The notes beneath the pieces were generated by a model that worked only from the letters and a program-made list of their open reading frames with translations, had not been told where the DNA came from and ran no database searches. A program made the translations under genes and the position numbers. A stretch of 64,000 nucleotides of DNA from Tepidamorphaceae bacterium. Its GTDB lineage: Bacteria > Pseudomonadota > Alphaproteobacteria > Rhizobiales > JAKSCL01. Numbering within the stretch: the first letter of the stretch is position 1; every line of letters starts with the position of its first letter. The stretch lies in contig JANQPO010000019.1 in assembly GCA_028289445.1 (NCBI GenBank), positions 62,001 through 126,000 of the forward strand, in the 5' to 3' direction. Positions 8,468 through 18,232 of this stretch are shown in pieces.

Positions 8468-9595
8468 ATGGCTGACATCGGCACAGAGGCCGCGGCCACC
8501 GCGGATAAGCCGGCTGACGAGCGGATCCAGGAGATCTCGTTCCTTGCCCGGATGATGAGGCGACCCGAGTTGGGCGCGATCGCTGGCCTGATCATCGTCA
8601 CGGCCTTCTTCCTGATCATCGCCGACTCCAACATGTTCACGCTGTCGGGGATCATGAACTTCCTGGCACCGGCGGCTCAGCTTGGCATTCTCGCCATCGG
8701 CGCCGCGCTGCTCATGGTTGGCGGCGAATTCGACCTGTCAGTCGGTTCCATGGTGGCGCTGGCCGGCCTCGTCTTCGGTGCGGCCCTTGTAACCTTTCAA
8801 ATCCCCCTTCCCGGCGCCATCCTTGTGGCGCTGGCCTTTGCTTGCGTCATCGGCGCCATCAACGGACAAATCGTGCTGCGCACCGGCCTGCCGTCCTTCA
8901 TCGTGACGCTGGCGTTCCTCTTCATCTTCCGCGGCTTGACACTTGTCGGCCTGAAATGGGCAACCGGCGGATCGACGCAGCTTCGCGGCGTCAAGGACGC
9001 GGTCGGCGAAAGCTGGTTCGTCGAGCTGTTTTCCGGCGATGCCTTTGAGGGCCTTTTCGCCTGGTTGGCGTCCGCCGGCCTGATCGACACCTTCGCCAAC
9101 GGCGTTCCGAAGGTGAAAGGCGTACCTGTTGAAATCCTGTGGTTTATTGTCATTGCGGGCATCGCGACGTTCGTTCTGACCAAGACCCGCTTTGGCAACT
9201 GGATCTTCGCGTCGGGTGGCGACGCCCAGGCGGCCCGTTATGTCGGTGTGCCGGTGGCGCGGGTCAAGACCATTCTCTTCGTCGTGACGGCGCTGTGCGC
9301 GACACTCGTTGCTATCCTGACGGTGCTCGACGCCGGATCGACCGATGCGCGGCGCGGCTTCCAGAAGGAGTTCGAGGCGATCATCGCGGCGGTGATCGGC
9401 GGCTGCCTGCTGACGGGCGGCTATGGCTCGGCCATCGGCGCGGCGTTCGGCGCGATCATCTTCGGCATGGTGCTGATTGGCCTGTCCTACACCGATATCG
9501 ACCAGGATTGGTACCTGGTGTTCCTGGGCGGCATGTTGCTGACGGCGGTGCTGTTCAACAATTTCATCCGCAGACGCGTGACCGGGGAGCGTTGA
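8468..9595 (+). CDS. Sugar ABC transporter permease
   Basis: This 375-aa inner-membrane permease of the ribose/xylose-type (BPD_transp_2) family has about ten hydrophobic segments. The conserved motif [16 protein letters not shown] lies near residue 80, and [20 protein letters not shown] follows as the family's central signature. A hydrophilic insertion at about 165-215 ([30 protein letters not shown]) makes it longer than typical RbsC. This is known for the FrcC subgroup. It sits 133 bases after the binding-protein gene and two bases before the ATPase gene. Confidence 0.88.
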   Translation: MADIGTEAAATADKPADERIQEISFLARMMRRPELGAIAGLIIVTAFFLIIADSNMFTLSGIMNFLAPAAQLGILAIGAALLMVGGEFDLSVGSMVALAGLVFGAALVTFQIPLPGAILVALAFACVIGAINGQIVLRTGLPSFIVTLAFLFIFRGLTLVGLKWATGGSTQLRGVKDAVGESWFVELFSGDAFEGLFAWLASAGLIDTFANGVPKVKGVPVEILWFIVIAGIATFVLTKTRFGNWIFASGGDAQAARYVGVPVARVKTILFVVTALCATLVAILTVLDAGSTDARRGFQKEFEAIIAAVIGGCLLTGGYGSAIGAAFGAIIFGMVLIGLSYTDIDQDWYLVFLGGMLLTAVLFNNFIRRRVTGER

Positions 9596-9596
9596 T

Positions 9597-10397
9597 ATGG
9601 CTGAGTCAGGCAATGGCGGCACGCAACCGCTCATCGAACTGCGCGACATCCAGAAGCACTTCGGATCAGTCATCGCGCTCGCCGGTGTCTCAATCTCGGT
9701 GCAGCCGGGCGAATGTCACTGCCTCCTGGGCGACAATGGCGCCGGCAAGTCGACCTTCATCAAGACGATGGCCGGCGTTCACAAGCCGACCGAGGGTGAG
9801 ATCTATATCGACGGCCAAAAGACGGTTTTCGAGAATCCGCGCGAGGCGATGATGGCAGGCATCGCCACGGTCTATCAGGACCTGGCGATGATCCCCTTGA
9901 TGTCGGTGACCCGCAATTTCTTCATGGGTCGCGAACCGCGCAAGGGCTTCGGGCCGTTCAAGTACATCGATTTCGACCAGGCCAACCAGGTCACGATGGA
10001 TGAGATGGCCCGCATGGGGATCAATCTGCGGGAACCGGATCAGGCGGTGGGAACGTTATCTGGCGGCGAACGTCAAACGGTCGCGATTGCGCGCGCTGTT
10101 TATTTCGGCGCCAAGGTGCTGATCCTCGACGAGCCGACCTCGGCACTCGGCGTTCGCCAGACCTCGAACGTGCTGGCGACCATCGATAAGGTGCGCAAGA
10201 AGGGCATCGGCGTCGTGTTCATCTCGCACAATGTGCGTCACGCCATGGCCGTGGGCGACCGCTTCACGGTGCTCAATCGCGGCCAAACGCTTGGAACGGC
10301 CGTGCGCGGCGAGATCGAAGCCGACGAGTTGCAGAATTTGATGGCGGGTGGCCAGGAACTGGCCGATCTGGAAGGGTCGCTGGGCGGCACGGTCTGA
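9597..10397 (+). CDS. Sugar ABC transporter ATP-binding protein (single cassette)
   Basis: This 266-aa ATPase has Walker [10 protein letters not shown] (about residues 44-52), signature [14 protein letters not shown] and Walker [13 protein letters not shown]. It drives the permease encoded just upstream. Most ribose-class sugar ATPases carry two fused cassettes of about 500 residues. This one has a single cassette, as in FrcA. The gene begins two bases after the permease stop, so co-translation is likely. Confidence 0.88.
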   Translation: MAESGNGGTQPLIELRDIQKHFGSVIALAGVSISVQPGECHCLLGDNGAGKSTFIKTMAGVHKPTEGEIYIDGQKTVFENPREAMMAGIATVYQDLAMIPLMSVTRNFFMGREPRKGFGPFKYIDFDQANQVTMDEMARMGINLREPDQAVGTLSGGERQTVAIARAVYFGAKVLILDEPTSALGVRQTSNVLATIDKVRKKGIGVVFISHNVRHAMAVGDRFTVLNRGQTLGTAVRGEIEADELQNLMAGGQELADLEGSLGGTV

Positions 10398-10474
10398 TTG
10401 GCGACCGTGCCGCTAGCGTTGTTCGTCGTCCGTCGCTGTTTCCCGCGACGGCTGGGTACTCGGTTCGTTCGGGG

Positions 10475-10627
10475 TCACAGAACCGACCGGGCAGCGATCG
10501 CCGGAATGTCGGCACGGGAGATGCCGAGGTCGTCGAGTTCGCGGTTGTCGAGCTTCGACAGGCTGCGGACCGTGCGGCGATACGCCATCCAAGAGTTGTA
10601 ACGCGACAGAAGTGATACGTTTGCCAT
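10475..10627 (-). CDS. DUF1127 domain micro-protein
   Basis: This 50-aa basic protein begins MANVSLLSRYNSWMAYRRTV and contains the DUF1127 core LSKLDNRELDDLGISRADI. Such arginine-rich small proteins are common in alphaproteobacteria. Some act in RNA turnover and in phosphate or carbon metabolism, but the role of this one is unknown. The frame is open for 35 codons upstream; the start at 10627 is preferred because the conserved sequence begins there. Confidence 0.8.
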   Translation of the reverse strand: MANVSLLSRYNSWMAYRRTVRSLSKLDNRELDDLGISRADIPAIAARSVL

Positions 10628-11104
10628 AACGCTGTTCCTTCGATTTGGGGTGGTGACCGGATCGGCGGTTTTGCCTCCGGACAGTCGCCACATAGGGTGA
10701 TCCGCCGCGAAAATGAACCGATCTTTCCGCACACCAGCTATGCAAGAATTGCAAGGGTTTTTCTTTTATATTTCAGTGTCTTAGAAAAGAATCGCCGTTA
10801 ACCGGTCGGTAACCATGGTCTTTTGGCGTTCATGTCGCTTGGGTCGGGTCGGTTTCGGGACGATAGCGACGGCTTTCAGCCCTGGCTGTTGTGCCGATGT
10901 GGCGCGATCCGCGTCAGCGCCATTGCGCTTCCAAAGCGACCGGTTACCTGCCCAGACCACCGAATTCGCTGACTTTTCAAGGTCATAACTCGTTAACCAT
11001 GCGGTAATTCTTCTTTCTGGGAAACCAATCCGTAACCAACTGGCACGACACTTGCCGGACATCAGGGCATGGCGGTTCAATAGGGCACATCCCAAGGAGG
11101 CAAT
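10628..11104. other. Intergenic region with two CtrA-like sites
   Basis: This 477-base spacer holds the promoter of the DUF1127 gene on the minus strand and the leader of the envelope module on the plus strand. Two sequences of the form TTAA-N7-GTAA lie at 10798-10812 and 10993-11007, each one base from the CtrA consensus TTAA-N7-TTAA. A strong Shine-Dalgarno, AAGGAGG, ends at 11100. I see no convincing coding sequence; a 110-codon minus-strand frame across it lacks family features. Confidence 0.45.
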
Positions 11105-11794
11105 GTGACCCAAATCATTAGACTCCTGGCATTGGGAGTTCCTGGATTAATCTTGGCAATTGCGCTCGGCCAATCGGTTGTGGACCCGAAGCTATTGTTC
11201 CTCGATCCCATGGTCGCGGCCGACGTTTCGGGCGATTGCTGCTACACTTATTACGGTATCGTTTCGACGCTTGGCGTGCTGATGTGGATCGCGACCGCCG
11301 CCGTCTGTCTGTTCGCCGCGTTCTTGCTGTGGAAGCTAAACGCGCCGGCCCGTGCGATCGGCTTTGCTTTGCTTGCCGGCGTGCTCAGCGGCTGGCTAGG
11401 CTTCGACGACGGATTTCTATTTCACGAAAACATCGCACCGAAAATCGGCGTGCCGCAGACCCTCGTCCTGGCGATCTATCTCGTCCTGGCCGCCGCATAT
11501 AGCGCCTTTTCCATTCGCGAGATTCTCAAGGCGGACGTCGTTCTGTTCGGTCTTGCCGGCGTCTTTCTCCTCGCAAGTCTTGGTGTCGATGTTGTTCTTC
11601 ACAGCACGAACTCAACCACCGTTTCGATCGAAGATGGCGCAAAGTTCCTTGGAATCTCCTGTTGGATGGCGTTTCACGTCACCGCGATGATGGCACTTGT
11701 TCGGCGCCATCTGGCGATGCTGATCGGCGACGTCCCGACACCGGACCACGCGGATGTTGGGGTCGCTGCATCGTCGCGGGAGGTGCTCGCATGA
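11105..11794 (+). CDS. Conserved multi-spanning membrane protein, unknown function
   Basis: This 229-aa protein has about five to six hydrophobic segments (residues 5-24, 48-72, 80-98, 115-136, 141-162, 180-197). I do not recognise a family. The start is a GTG at 11105, directly behind AAGGAGG; the overlapping ATG at 11103 is followed at once by TGA and cannot be used. It leads a four-gene module and overlaps the ATP-grasp gene by four bases. Its job is probably linked to envelope or polysaccharide assembly, by context only. Confidence 0.7.
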   Translation: MTQIIRLLALGVPGLILAIALGQSVVDPKLLFLDPMVAADVSGDCCYTYYGIVSTLGVLMWIATAAVCLFAAFLLWKLNAPARAIGFALLAGVLSGWLGFDDGFLFHENIAPKIGVPQTLVLAIYLVLAAAYSAFSIREILKADVVLFGLAGVFLLASLGVDVVLHSTNSTTVSIEDGAKFLGISCWMAFHVTAMMALVRRHLAMLIGDVPTPDHADVGVAASSREVLA

Positions 11795-13083
11795 GCAGCG
11801 CGGCCAAGACAGTCCTCCTCCTGGGCAATTACCGCCCGACGCTCGTGCTGGCGGAGACATTGAGCCGCGACGGCTATCGCGTGATTGCCGGGCTCGATGG
11901 GTGCGACCGCGGCGCTGAGGTCTCGCGCTTCGTCGATGAGGTCTGGGACCATCCGCAGATCAAGACGGACGCTGACGCCTTTTTTCGCGCTTTGAGCGAT
12001 CTCATCGCCGAAAGGCCGGACATCGGCTGCGTCTATCCGGTCGCGGAGGAGTTCGTGCGCGCTTTCGCCGAGCACAACCCGGCGCTTCCGGATCGCGTTG
12101 TCCTGGCCATGGTTCCCCCGGCCACGATCCTCGCCTGCCTCGACAAACGCACCATGATGACGATGGCCAAGGACGCGGACGTGCCCATCGCCCCGTTTGC
12201 GGAGGTTTCCAGCCTCGACGAACTCACGCATCAGGCTGCGGCGATCGGTTTTCCGATCGTCATTCGGCCGGCCGATTCGACCAAGCGCTTGAATGGCGAG
12301 AAAGCCCTCGCCATCCCGTCGGCCGCCGCTTTGGCTAGCGCTTTTGCAGCTTGGCCGGCAGATCAGACATCGCTGCTGATCCAGAAAAAGGCATCCGGCC
12401 TGCGCCACAACATTTATTTCGGCGCCATCGATGGCGACATCCACCGCTATCTTCACGCGATCATCACGCGAACGGACCGCAAGGACGGATCGGGGCTGGC
12501 GGTCGACGGCATCACGATTGCGCCCGATCCCGATCTGCGCCGGCATACGGACGCGCTGATCCGCGAACTTGGCTATACCGGTGTCGGTTGCGCCCAGTAT
12601 CTGGTTGACGCGGAGACGGGCGCCGTCAGCTTCCTGGAAATCAATGCACGGATCGCCGGAAATCATGCGGTGCCGGAGCGCTGCGGGCTCGACCTCGGTC
12701 GATTCTTGATGGCGCTGTCGGCCGGCGACGAGGCTTGCACGCATGACCGACGAGAAGGGGAAGCCGGCATCCGCTATTCGTGGGTCGCCGGAGACATCGA
12801 AGGGCTGAAGTCCTCTTGGCGGCGCGGCGAGATCACCGGTCGCGAGGCTTTGGCCTGGATAAGGACATTGATCGAAACAGCGTTCGGCGCCCACATCGAT
12901 ATGATGCTGACATGGCGCGATCCGATGCCGGGCCTTTTCACGCTAGCCGATGTCATTCCGGGCCTCGGCCATCTGACACGACGCCGGCACACGCACGGCG
13001 CTTTCAACCGTAAGCCCCATGCCGTCGCCCATCGAGAGACGCCGGATCGGTCACTCGCACATCTGGCAAAGGTCGGATCATGA
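11791..13083 (+). CDS. ATP-grasp domain protein (carboxylate-amine ligase type)
   Basis: This 430-aa cytoplasmic protein begins MSSAAKTVLLLGNYRPTLVL with a preATP-grasp Rossmann domain. An ATP-grasp fold follows at about 120-310 (FPIVIRPADSTKRL for the phosphate-binding lysine region, SFLEINARIAGNHAVPERCG for the metal-binding ENxR-type motif, here EINAR). It should ligate a carboxylate to an amine or similar nucleophile with ATP. Together with the neighbouring acyltransferase and flippase it may decorate an envelope glycan with an amino acid or similar group. The start overlaps the previous stop (ATGA). Confidence 0.8.
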   Translation: MSSAAKTVLLLGNYRPTLVLAETLSRDGYRVIAGLDGCDRGAEVSRFVDEVWDHPQIKTDADAFFRALSDLIAERPDIGCVYPVAEEFVRAFAEHNPALPDRVVLAMVPPATILACLDKRTMMTMAKDADVPIAPFAEVSSLDELTHQAAAIGFPIVIRPADSTKRLNGEKALAIPSAAALASAFAAWPADQTSLLIQKKASGLRHNIYFGAIDGDIHRYLHAIITRTDRKDGSGLAVDGITIAPDPDLRRHTDALIRELGYTGVGCAQYLVDAETGAVSFLEINARIAGNHAVPERCGLDLGRFLMALSAGDEACTHDRREGEAGIRYSWVAGDIEGLKSSWRRGEITGREALAWIRTLIETAFGAHIDMMLTWRDPMPGLFTLADVIPGLGHLTRRRHTHGAFNRKPHAVAHRETPDRSLAHLAKVGS

Positions 13084-14225
13084 CAGCGCTTTCTGGCAGC
13101 ATCGGCGCGGACGATCCCATTAACGCGATTTCACAAGCCGAGCCGGTTGAGGCACACGGCCTCGATGTCGAGCTTGTAGACGCAGCCGCTTGGGACGAAC
13201 TGGTCGCACAGTTTCGCGATGTCATCCATGAGCAAACCGAATGCTTCAACGGTGCACGCTGGCGGCAAGAGCAGCTCCGACGCCTGGCGTTTTCGCTGAA
13301 CGGAACTGTTGTCGGAGCCGTCGTCGCCCGCATTATCACCATTCCGCTGACGGGCACCGCGCTTGCCGTGGTGCGCTGGGGACCGTTGTGGCGCAAGTTC
13401 GGCGAACCCGATCAACCGGCGACCCTCGGGCGCATCTATGCGGCAATGGTCGAGCAGCTTGCCGAGCGCGAGGGCCATTTCCTGGTCGTCTTCCCGCGGT
13501 CCGATGCCGAAGTCTCCGCCGTAGAAGTGGATCAATTGGCGCGTGCGGGCTTTGTCGCCGGCCAGCCGACCGAGGCGCCGGAGCGCTATTTCGTCAATGT
13601 CGCGATGAGCGCCGAGGAGGTTCGCAAGAGCCTAAGCCAAAAATGGCGCTACAATCTGAAAAAGGCGGAAAAGAAAGGCTTGGCCGCCACGTTCGTCGAG
13701 GGCGAAGCCGGGCTTGGCCAATTCCTCGAACTTTACCGCGACATGCTTGAACGCAAGCAGTTTCTCGATCTGTCGCCCGTCGACACGCTGGACAGCTTGA
13801 TGGCGGCGGAAGACCAGACGCTCCGGCCGAAAATTCTGATCGTGAGCGAAAACGACGTGCCGGTCGCCGGCGCGGTCATCGACTGTAGCGGCGAGCGGGC
13901 CGTCTATCTCTACGGTGCCACCAACGATCGCGCTCTGCCGCTCAAGGCGGGCTATGTGCTGCATTGGGAAGTCGCGAAACACCTGGCCGAGCAGCCGCAA
14001 GTCAAGTGGTACGACCTTGGCGGCGGTGCCTCGGGAGATTGCAGCCTGCACCAGTTCAAGCGTGGCTTCGTCGGCAAGACGGGCGTTATCTCCGACGTGC
14101 CTTCGCTTCATTTTTACGCCGGATCGACCTGGGCGAACATGGTCGGTCGCACCGTGCTTCTCGGCCTGGAACTCAAGGACAGGCTTCTCAAGACAATCCA
14201 CCGGGTCGCCCGGTCACGAGCCTGA
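13080..14225 (+). CDS. FemAB/GNAT-like acyltransferase
   Basis: This 381-aa protein resembles the lipid II:glycine glycyltransferase/FemAB (GNAT double-domain) superfamily. The conserved elements are LSQKWRYNLKKAEKKGL at about 185-202 and GAVIDCSGERAVYLYGATND at 262-281. Near the C-terminus come LHWEVAKHLAEQPQVKWYDL and GDCSLHQFKRGFVGK. Members transfer an acyl or aminoacyl group to peptidoglycan or cell-surface glycans. It overlaps the ATP-grasp gene by four bases. A related pair, flippase plus GNAT, occurs again at 42.6-45.3 kb. Confidence 0.8.
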   Translation: MTALSGSIGADDPINAISQAEPVEAHGLDVELVDAAAWDELVAQFRDVIHEQTECFNGARWRQEQLRRLAFSLNGTVVGAVVARIITIPLTGTALAVVRWGPLWRKFGEPDQPATLGRIYAAMVEQLAEREGHFLVVFPRSDAEVSAVEVDQLARAGFVAGQPTEAPERYFVNVAMSAEEVRKSLSQKWRYNLKKAEKKGLAATFVEGEAGLGQFLELYRDMLERKQFLDLSPVDTLDSLMAAEDQTLRPKILIVSENDVPVAGAVIDCSGERAVYLYGATNDRALPLKAGYVLHWEVAKHLAEQPQVKWYDLGGGASGDCSLHQFKRGFVGKTGVISDVPSLHFYAGSTWANMVGRTVLLGLELKDRLLKTIHRVARSRA

Positions 14226-14238
14226 CGCGGACCCGCTG

Positions 14239-15597
14239 ATGGCGGCGCTTCTCTCCAAACTGTCGCTTCTCACGCTGGCGCGCATTGCCGGTGCCTTTGC
14301 CATGTTCCTGGCGACGCTGGTCATCACCCGACAATTTGGCGCCGAGATGACCGCCGCCTATGCGCTCGTGCTAGCGGCGGCGGCCATCACATCCGTGATC
14401 GCCACGCTCGGCTTTCATGCGCTGGCACCGGTCGTCGTGGCAGCCGATGCCGCACAAAGCCGGGCCGGTGCCGTGCGCGCTTTTGCGGCGACCGCCAACC
14501 GCAATGTCGGCGTTGTTTCAACGATTGTTGCCATCACGGGACTCGCCGCGATCTGGTTCTTGCCGCATGTCATCGACGCGGACCGCGCGCTGTTGATCCT
14601 TGCCGTCATCGCCCTCGTGCCGCCGATGGCGCTCATTCATGTCAACGGTGGCATCTTGAGCGGCCTTCACCGCCAAGTCGGCGCGCAGCTGCCTGACTCG
14701 CTTTTGCGCCCGATGCTGGTGATTGGTGGGCTTCTGGCGCTTGTCGTGTTTCAGCCCAACGCGGCGCTCGCCTGGATCCTGGTCATCGTCAATTTCGCCG
14801 CCTGGCTAGCCGCCGTCGTGCAATTCGCCAGGCTTAGGCGCGCCTTATCATCCGATGGGCCACCGCCAAGCGCCGACGAGCGTCGCACATGGTGGCGCAA
14901 AGCACCCTCGTGGCTGACAATCTCGCTCCTGTGGGATTACTTCATCGAGGTGCAGCTTCTGGTGGCCGCCCTTGTGGCGGGTTCGGTCGAGATCGCGATT
15001 CTGCACATCTGCTTCCGTTTCCGCGTGCTTGCCGGCTTCGGCATGAAGTCGATCTACGCGGTCTGCCAGCCGAAGATCTATGCCGCCGACGCGATCGGTG
15101 ATCGTGACGAGGTGCATCGCCTGATCGCGCTCACCAATGCCCTCTCGCTCGCCTATGGCGTCGTGACGTTCATCGGATTGTGGATCCTCGGTGGATTTCT
15201 GCTTGCTCTGTTCGACCCAAGCTTCGCCTCCGCGAGCCCAATCCTCCTCATCGTCAGCGCGACATTTTTGGTTCGCGCCCTTTTTGGACCGGGCATGGCG
15301 ATCCTTGGAATGCGCGGCGATCAGGCGCTTGTTGCGATGGTTCTGGCGGGCTCATTGGTCCTTTCCATCGCCGGCTGCCTGATCTTCTACCCGGCCCATG
15401 GCCTGGCCGCGATTGCCTGGGCCTATACCGGTGCCAACGCGGCCTCGGCGGCCGCGCTTTGGTGGCTGGCGAAGTGGCGCACGGGCATCGACGGTGCCTT
15501 GTGGGCGGGTCTTCCGCTGCTTGCTCGCCAGGTTACGTCTTCCGCGTCTTTCGCACCGACTTTCGACCCGCGTCGTGCTTTGTCGCGAAACACCTGA
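14239..15597 (+). CDS. Polysaccharide flippase (Wzx/MATE-like)
   Basis: This 452-aa integral membrane protein has about 12-14 predicted spans and begins MAALLSKLSLLTLARIAGAF. The general MOP-superfamily pattern is seen, with FLATLVITRQFGAEMTAAYA at the N-terminus and the first-half/second-half symmetry. It should export a lipid-linked glycan across the inner membrane. The ATG at 14239 lies 13 bases after the acyltransferase stop. It closes the 11.1-15.6 kb envelope module. Confidence 0.82.
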   Translation: MAALLSKLSLLTLARIAGAFAMFLATLVITRQFGAEMTAAYALVLAAAAITSVIATLGFHALAPVVVAADAAQSRAGAVRAFAATANRNVGVVSTIVAITGLAAIWFLPHVIDADRALLILAVIALVPPMALIHVNGGILSGLHRQVGAQLPDSLLRPMLVIGGLLALVVFQPNAALAWILVIVNFAAWLAAVVQFARLRRALSSDGPPPSADERRTWWRKAPSWLTISLLWDYFIEVQLLVAALVAGSVEIAILHICFRFRVLAGFGMKSIYAVCQPKIYAADAIGDRDEVHRLIALTNALSLAYGVVTFIGLWILGGFLLALFDPSFASASPILLIVSATFLVRALFGPGMAILGMRGDQALVAMVLAGSLVLSIAGCLIFYPAHGLAAIAWAYTGANAASAAALWWLAKWRTGIDGALWAGLPLLARQVTSSASFAPTFDPRRALSRNT

Positions 15598-15616
15598 AGC
15601 GGAGTAGTCGGCTTCC

Positions 15617-16477
15617 TTATCCTTCCCGCGCCCGCCGCAGGCGCGCGACGGCAAGAAGCCCGCGTTTCGGGGCGGCGATGAAGGCAACGATGAATGCCAC
15701 TGTCAGGCCGACGACGATTGTCGGTGCCGGTGCGGAATCGATGTGAAACGCAAGAACGATGCCGGCAAACGATGCGCCAAGCGCGATGAGCACCGAGATC
15801 ACCAACATGCGCTCGAACCGGTCCGTTAGCATGAACGCGATGGCACCCGGCGCGATCAGAAAGGCAATCGCGAGGATCATACCGACGGCCTTCAGAGCCG
15901 CGACGACGGTCAGCGAGACGATCGCGAGCAGACCGTAATGGAGGACACGAACCGGCAGGCCAATTGCCTGAGCGTGTTGCGGGTCGAAAACGTAATTCAT
16001 CAGATCGCGTCGCTTGGCGATCAAGAGCGCCGATGCGACGGTCGCGATTAGCGCGGTTTCGGCGATATTCGCCCAGGTGACACCCAAGATGTCGCCAAAG
16101 AGCACATGATTGAGATGAACGTCCGTCTCGATTTTCGCGAAGAGCACAACGCCGAGCGCAAACATTCCGGAAAAGACGACGCCCATGGCCGTGTCTTCCT
16201 TCACTCGGCTGTTCTCTTTGAGGTAGCCGGTCGCCAGCGCGCAGACCATGCCAGCAACGAAGGCGCCAAGCGCCAGGGGCACGGCAAGGATGTAGGCAAT
16301 CACGATCCCCGGCAGGACCGCGTGAGCGATTGCGTCGCCCATCAGCGACCAGCCTTTCAGAACGAGGAATGGCGACAACAGGCCGCTGACCAGCGCCACG
16401 AACAGCGCCATGGCGAGCGCCTGACGCATAAACTCGAAGGCAAACGGATCCAGAAAGACGCTGAAGACACCGCTCAT
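15617..16477 (-). CDS. sitD: Manganese/iron ABC transporter permease
   Basis: This 286-aa permease of the ABC-3 family starts [20 protein letters not shown] and has about eight spans. The family signature ALVSGLLSPFLVLKGWSLMG is followed by DAIAHAVLPGIVIAYIL. With the upstream paralogue it forms the channel of a Sit/Yfe-type importer. Its ATG overlaps the sitC stop by four bases. Upstream in-frame codons lie over sitC, so the start is set at 16477. Confidence 0.87.
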   Translation of the reverse strand: MSGVFSVFLDPFAFEFMRQALAMALFVALVSGLLSPFLVLKGWSLMGDAIAHAVLPGIVIAYILAVPLALGAFVAGMVCALATGYLKENSRVKEDTAMGVVFSGMFALGVVLFAKIETDVHLNHVLFGDILGVTWANIAETALIATVASALLIAKRRDLMNYVFDPQHAQAIGLPVRVLHYGLLAIVSLTVVAALKAVGMILAIAFLIAPGAIAFMLTDRFERMLVISVLIALGASFAGIVLAFHIDSAPAPTIVVGLTVAFIVAFIAAPKRGLLAVARLRRAREG

Positions 16478-17331
16478 TCGGCGACCTCCAGTGCTCCGGC
16501 CGCGCGCTGGCGGGCGGCGAGCCGGCCATATTTCGGCGCTAGGAAAAAGGCTGTCACAAACGCGGCCGTCTGAATCACGACAATGATGCCGCCCGTTGCG
16601 CCGTCCAGGAAATAGCTCAAGTAAGCGCCGGCTATGCTGGACCCGGCGCCGACCGTGACTGAGATAGCGATGAGGCGCGGGAACCGGTCCGTCAGGAGAT
16701 AGGCTGTCGCACCCGGCGTGACGACCATGGCGATGACCAGAAAAGCGCCAACGGTTTGAAGGGCCGCGACGGCACAAGCCGATAAAAGCGTGAAGAACAG
16801 GATCTTCAGCCGCGTCGGCGAGAGGCCGATCGACCGCGCATGGTTCTCGTCAAAGAAGACGACCATCAGGTCCTTCCACTTCAAGAGCAAGACGGCGAGC
16901 GACACGCCGGACACGATGACCAATTGCAGCCTGTCGAACGGCGTGATCGCCAGGATGTTACCAAGCACAATAGTCTGGACGTCGACCGATGTCGGCGACA
17001 GGGACACCATGAAGAGGCCGAGCCCGAAAAAGCCGGTGAAGATCAGCCCGATCACCGCGTCTTCGCGCAGCTTGGTGCGCTGGTTGATGAAGAGCATGGC
17101 GGCGGCCGCCAGACCGCCGGCGAAAAAGGCGCCGAGCGAGTAAGGCAGGCCCAGCATGTAGGCACCGGCGACGCCCGGTACGATCGAATGGGAAAGCGCG
17201 TCGCCGATCAGCGACCAGCCTTTCAGCATCAAATAGGCCGACAAGAACGCACAGACGCCACCAACGAGGCCAGAAACCCAGATCGCGTTGACCATGTAGG
17301 CATAGGAAAAAGGTTCGAGCAGAGCGCTCAT
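16474..17331 (-). CDS. sitC: Manganese/iron ABC transporter permease
   Basis: This 285-aa ABC-3 family permease has the motif [20 protein letters not shown] near residue 35 and about eight spans. It is the first of two paralogous permeases, as in sitABCD and yfeABCD. It overlaps both neighbours by four bases, so the cluster is one translationally coupled operon. Confidence 0.87.
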   Translation of the reverse strand: MSALLEPFSYAYMVNAIWVSGLVGGVCAFLSAYLMLKGWSLIGDALSHSIVPGVAGAYMLGLPYSLGAFFAGGLAAAAMLFINQRTKLREDAVIGLIFTGFFGLGLFMVSLSPTSVDVQTIVLGNILAITPFDRLQLVIVSGVSLAVLLLKWKDLMVVFFDENHARSIGLSPTRLKILFFTLLSACAVAALQTVGAFLVIAMVVTPGATAYLLTDRFPRLIAISVTVGAGSSIAGAYLSYFLDGATGGIIVVIQTAAFVTAFFLAPKYGRLAARQRAAGALEVAE

Positions 17332-18230
17332 TTGTCCGCGCGGTTTTCCTCCTCCTCCGCCTCCTCGCCATAGAGGACGAAGGGCCGTTCGTCGTCGGTC
17401 AGAACCGTGACCGTGCGCGGATCATCGTCGGCGTGAAGATCGCGGCCGCCGAGCACGTAGTGGCGGAGCGTTCCGCCAAAGGCTTTTTCCAGATTGGCCT
17501 GGGTGAACGTCTTACGCGTCGGTCCGGCCGCTAGGATGGTGCGGTTGATCAGCACGACCTGGTCGCAGAACTCCGGCACGGAGCCCAGATTGTGGGTGGA
17601 GACCAGCATGACCCGCCCCTCGGTGCGCAGGTCTTGCAGAAGCGCCACGATCGCCTCTTCGGTCGTTACATCGACACCGGTGAACGGCTCGTCGAGCAGG
17701 ATCACGCGACCGTCCTGGGCGAGCGCGCGGGCGAGGAAAACCCGTTTCTTCTGGCCGCCGGAGAGTTCGCCGATCTGACGCGAGCGGTAGTCCGCCATGC
17801 CGACCCGGTCCAGAGCCTCGGCGACGGCTTCGCGGTCGGCGCGACCGGCTATGCGCAATGGGTTCATATGGCCGTAGCGGCCCATCATGACGACGTCCTC
17901 GACCAGGATCGGGAAGTCCCAGTCGACGTCTTCGTTCTGGGGCACATAAGCGACCGTATTGCGGGTCAAAGCGCGGCCGGCCGGTTCATCGAATAATCGA
18001 ACCGATCCGCTTGCCAGCGGCACGAACCCCATGATCGCCTTGAACAGAGTCGACTTGCCGCTGCCGTTGATGCCAACCAAGGCGCAAATGGACGCGGCGG
18101 GGACAGAGAACGTGACGTCAGTGAGTGCCGTCAGCCCGTTTCGATAGGTCACCGTCACATCGGAAACGTCAATCGCCGGCGCCACAAGGGCCGCCGGCGA
18201 AAATGGCGCTTCGACAACGCTAGCGCGCAT
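17328..18230 (-). CDS. sitB: Manganese/iron ABC transporter ATP-binding protein
   Basis: This 300-aa ATPase has Walker [10 protein letters not shown] at residues 53-61, signature [15 protein letters not shown] and Walker [15 protein letters not shown]-terminal tail of about 55 residues after the ABC core is acidic ([18 protein letters not shown]). The start at 18230 is chosen because the conserved core begins soon after it, and it follows the sitA stop by two bases. The longer open frame upstream runs over sitA. Confidence 0.87.
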   Translation of the reverse strand: MRASVVEAPFSPAALVAPAIDVSDVTVTYRNGLTALTDVTFSVPAASICALVGINGSGKSTLFKAIMGFVPLASGSVRLFDEPAGRALTRNTVAYVPQNEDVDWDFPILVEDVVMMGRYGHMNPLRIAGRADREAVAEALDRVGMADYRSRQIGELSGGQKKRVFLARALAQDGRVILLDEPFTGVDVTTEEAIVALLQDLRTEGRVMLVSTHNLGSVPEFCDQVVLINRTILAAGPTRKTFTQANLEKAFGGTLRHYVLGGRDLHADDDPRTVTVLTDDERPFVLYGEEAEEEENRADK

Positions 18231-18232
18231 CG

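Noticed and set aside
10781..11113. 110-codon minus-strand frame in the 10.6-11.1 kb spacer
   Set aside because: It has no recognisable domain, no good ribosome site, and covers the promoter region of the plus-strand module.
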